Notes under the pieces: generated by a model
What the model was told of the DNA's origin: nothing
The model's input: only the letters and a program-made list of their open reading frames with translations
The model's database searches: none
Shown: piece by piece, positions 40,651 through 41,753 of the stretch
Position numbering within the stretch: the first letter of the stretch is position 1
How the letters are laid out: each line of letters begins with the position of its first letter
From: Syntrophorhabdus sp. PtaB.Bin047
GTDB taxonomy: Bacteria > Desulfobacterota > Syntrophorhabdia > Syntrophorhabdales > Syntrophorhabdaceae
Assembly: GCA_002067235.1 (NCBI GenBank)
Contig: MVQP01000017.1
Coordinates: 1 to 41,753, forward strand
Direction of reading: 5' to 3'
DNA: 41,753 nt
Made by a program: the position numbers and the translations under genes

Positions 40651-40678
40651 CGTATAACGGCATCAAAGATCAAGTCAA
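40651..40678 (-). promoter_or_regulatory. Sigma70 promoter of the DUF2513 gene
   Basis: Minus strand TTGACT (40678-40673), 16-nt spacer, TATACG (40656-40651). The -10 box ends 9 nt before the ATG at 40641, and no ribosome-binding site is present. Confidence 0.6.
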
Positions 40679-40688
40679 GGGTGACCGG

Positions 40689-41135
40689 ATGAAAAAGCCT
40701 TCCGAATGTTTCCTGAAGCTCGACGACACGCAGCTTCTCGCCCTGTGTCTCTACGGGGAGACGGGCAAGAAACCCGTGACTGGGCAGCAGCTCGGAATAG
40801 CCTGGTGCGTCATGAACCGGCTCAGGGTCCTTGACCGGCGGGTTGGTGAGGTCACCTTGAAGAACGTCGTTCTCTCCTCGAGGCAGTTCCCCTGTTTTCA
40901 GGAGGGCAACCCGAACCGCCTGGGCCTCATGGCGATCGCCTGCGGGTGGGACAAGGCGTTCCAGAGAAACAAGCGCCTGCGCGAATGCTACCGGATCGCG
41001 GAGGGTGTCATGAACGGCGATCTCCCGGACAACGTCTCCGGGGCAATCCACTACAGGAGAAGCAAGGACCAGGCCCCCTGGTCAGAGGCGAGACAGCTCG
41101 TCGCCGTCATCGGCGACTACGAATTCTACGCATAA
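40689..41135 (+). CDS. SleB-type cell wall hydrolase (endolysin)
   Basis: The 148-residue protein has the SleB/Hydrolase_2 pattern: LALCLYGETGKKPVTGQQLG with the conserved catalytic Glu (YGET), IAWCVMNRL, SSRQFPCF and GAIHYRRSKDQAPWSE. It should cut peptidoglycan glycan strands for host lysis. There is no signal peptide, so it relies on the holin. It is the first lysis gene after the middle-promoter region. Confidence 0.85.
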   Translation: MKKPSECFLKLDDTQLLALCLYGETGKKPVTGQQLGIAWCVMNRLRVLDRRVGEVTLKNVVLSSRQFPCFQEGNPNRLGLMAIACGWDKAFQRNKRLRECYRIAEGVMNGDLPDNVSGAIHYRRSKDQAPWSEARQLVAVIGDYEFYA

Positions 41136-41147
41136 TCGGAGGTGCGC

Positions 41148-41639
41148 GTGATCTGGCATGTCATCATCTTTGCGGTCGGACTTATCTTCGGGGTTTTCCT
41201 CGGGATCCTCGTCGCAAAGCGGAACCCCCGCTTCGTTAAGTGTTGCAACGCCCTCTATCTGAAGCTCCGCGGCAAGGCCGCCACAACGGCGGGGGAGATC
41301 CTGGACCGTACCGGTGATGAGAAAGGCAGCACCTCTGTATCACCGGTATCCGCGAATGCCCTGATGAAGTACCTCCTCAGATTCGGCATTCCCCTTGCCG
41401 CCGCCATAGTCCTCACCTGGTCCCTCAAACCAAATATGGTTGAGACGATGCTGTACAAGTGCTGCCTGATCTTCACAGCGTACGCCCTGGCAGAACTGAT
41501 ATGGGTCATCGGGTACAAACGGACGTTCGACAGGAAAGAGAAGGAGGGAAAGATCACCGATGTTGGCAGGATTGCGATACTTGTTTTTCGTGGTCTGCTT
41601 TTTGGCGCTGTCATTGTCGGTCTTACCCAGGGACTGTGA
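41148..41639 (+). CDS. Holin-like membrane protein
   Basis: The 163-residue protein has four hydrophobic segments (starting near residues 3, 79, 103 and 143) with a polar domain after the first. The GTG at 41148 has GGAGG 5 nt upstream; an in-frame GTG at 41142 overlaps that site. Its location between an endolysin and a transglycosylase supports a holin or a related lysis role. It is larger than most holins, so the call is by context. Confidence 0.6.
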   Translation: MIWHVIIFAVGLIFGVFLGILVAKRNPRFVKCCNALYLKLRGKAATTAGEILDRTGDEKGSTSVSPVSANALMKYLLRFGIPLAAAIVLTWSLKPNMVETMLYKCCLIFTAYALAELIWVIGYKRTFDRKEKEGKITDVGRIAILVFRGLLFGAVIVGLTQGL

Positions 41640-41753
41640 GGGACAGACCGTCGACCGCTGCCTGAAGTACCGCGCCCGGGTCATCCGCGAGGCCCGCTAC
41701 CATATCGGCCTTAATGCCCCCTGGCACCTCTTCCTCGGCCAGATCGAGCAGGA
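41560..41753 (+). CDS. Lytic transglycosylase-like protein, partial at the right edge
   Basis: The reading frame starts at ATG 41560 (AAGGAGG 12 nt upstream), overlaps the holin-like gene by 80 nt in another frame and runs off the window. The visible 64 residues show a signal peptide (LRYLFFVVCFLALSLSVLP) and VDRCLKYRARVIREARYHIG followed by LGQIEQ, the opening of SLT-type transglycosylases, where the catalytic Glu would be at or just after the edge. Confidence 0.7.
   Translation, partial: MLAGLRYLFFVVCFLALSLSVLPRDCEGQTVDRCLKYRARVIREARYHIGLNAPWHLFLGQIEQ

Overview
The window is about 26 kb of GC-rich bacterial chromosome followed by the left two thirds of a Mu-like (transposable) prophage that runs off the right edge. 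The host looks like an anaerobic, probably syntrophic or fermentative Desulfobacterota-type (former Deltaproteobacteria) bacterium. This rests on a glutamate-synthase-type [FeFe]-hydrogenase fusion, many PAS/Cache sensors, a PAS protein with a C-terminal CxxC tail, and a HesB/IscA-like protein. Lineage is inferred from gene content only.

Host part (1-25,880). On the minus strand lie glutamate formimidoyltransferase, a UvrD/Rep helicase and a PilZ protein. On the plus strand follow a secreted PLD-family nuclease, an 1147-residue [FeFe]-hydrogenase fusion with its own sigma70 promoter, and a hybrid histidine kinase. Next is a metal-uptake block: TonB-dependent receptor, lipoprotein binding protein, ABC ATPase, permease and a coupled methyltransferase. 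A double-PAS protein follows, then glgX on the minus strand. A divergent region carries a 31-residue membrane peptide and a Crp/Fnr regulator preceded by a perfect palindrome. Then come a pilin-like protein, a HesB-like protein, a DUF488 protein, a Nudix hydrolase with an apparently leaderless mRNA, a methyltransferase whose true start seems to be ACG, and a chemoreceptor behind a clear sigma28 promoter. Several intergenic gaps hold degenerate short-word repeats.

Prophage part (about 26,035 to the right edge). A leftward lysogeny operon encodes a CI-type repressor without a peptidase domain, a coupled 59-residue protein, a 54-residue membrane zinc-ribbon protein and a 214-residue two-helix membrane protein. 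Divergently, a Cro/Ner-like gene starts the rightward early operon: regulators, a MuA-like DDE transposase (D149, D243, E279), a MuB-like ATPase, many small (often CxxC) proteins, Gam, XRE and winged-helix proteins, Gp16/GemA and Mor. A presumed middle-promoter region leads to lysis genes: SleB-type hydrolase, holin-like protein and the start of a lytic transglycosylase. Minus-strand cargo genes (28,413-28,982; 34,153-34,428; 40,276-40,641) interrupt the operon.

Main discovery: the early operon contains three type II hammerhead ribozymes (35,209-35,272; 37,164-37,227; 38,897-38,950), each with the GAAA, GUC and CUGANGA core. Two of them sit directly before start codons, with the AGGAGG ribosome-binding site inside the ribozyme core, and they differ by a compensatory base-pair change. 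The third is embedded in a 5-nt-periodic GGYNN repeat field. A (GA)17 microsatellite at 37,830 lies inside one small gene and serves as the purine-rich leader of the next, so it may be a phase-variation switch.
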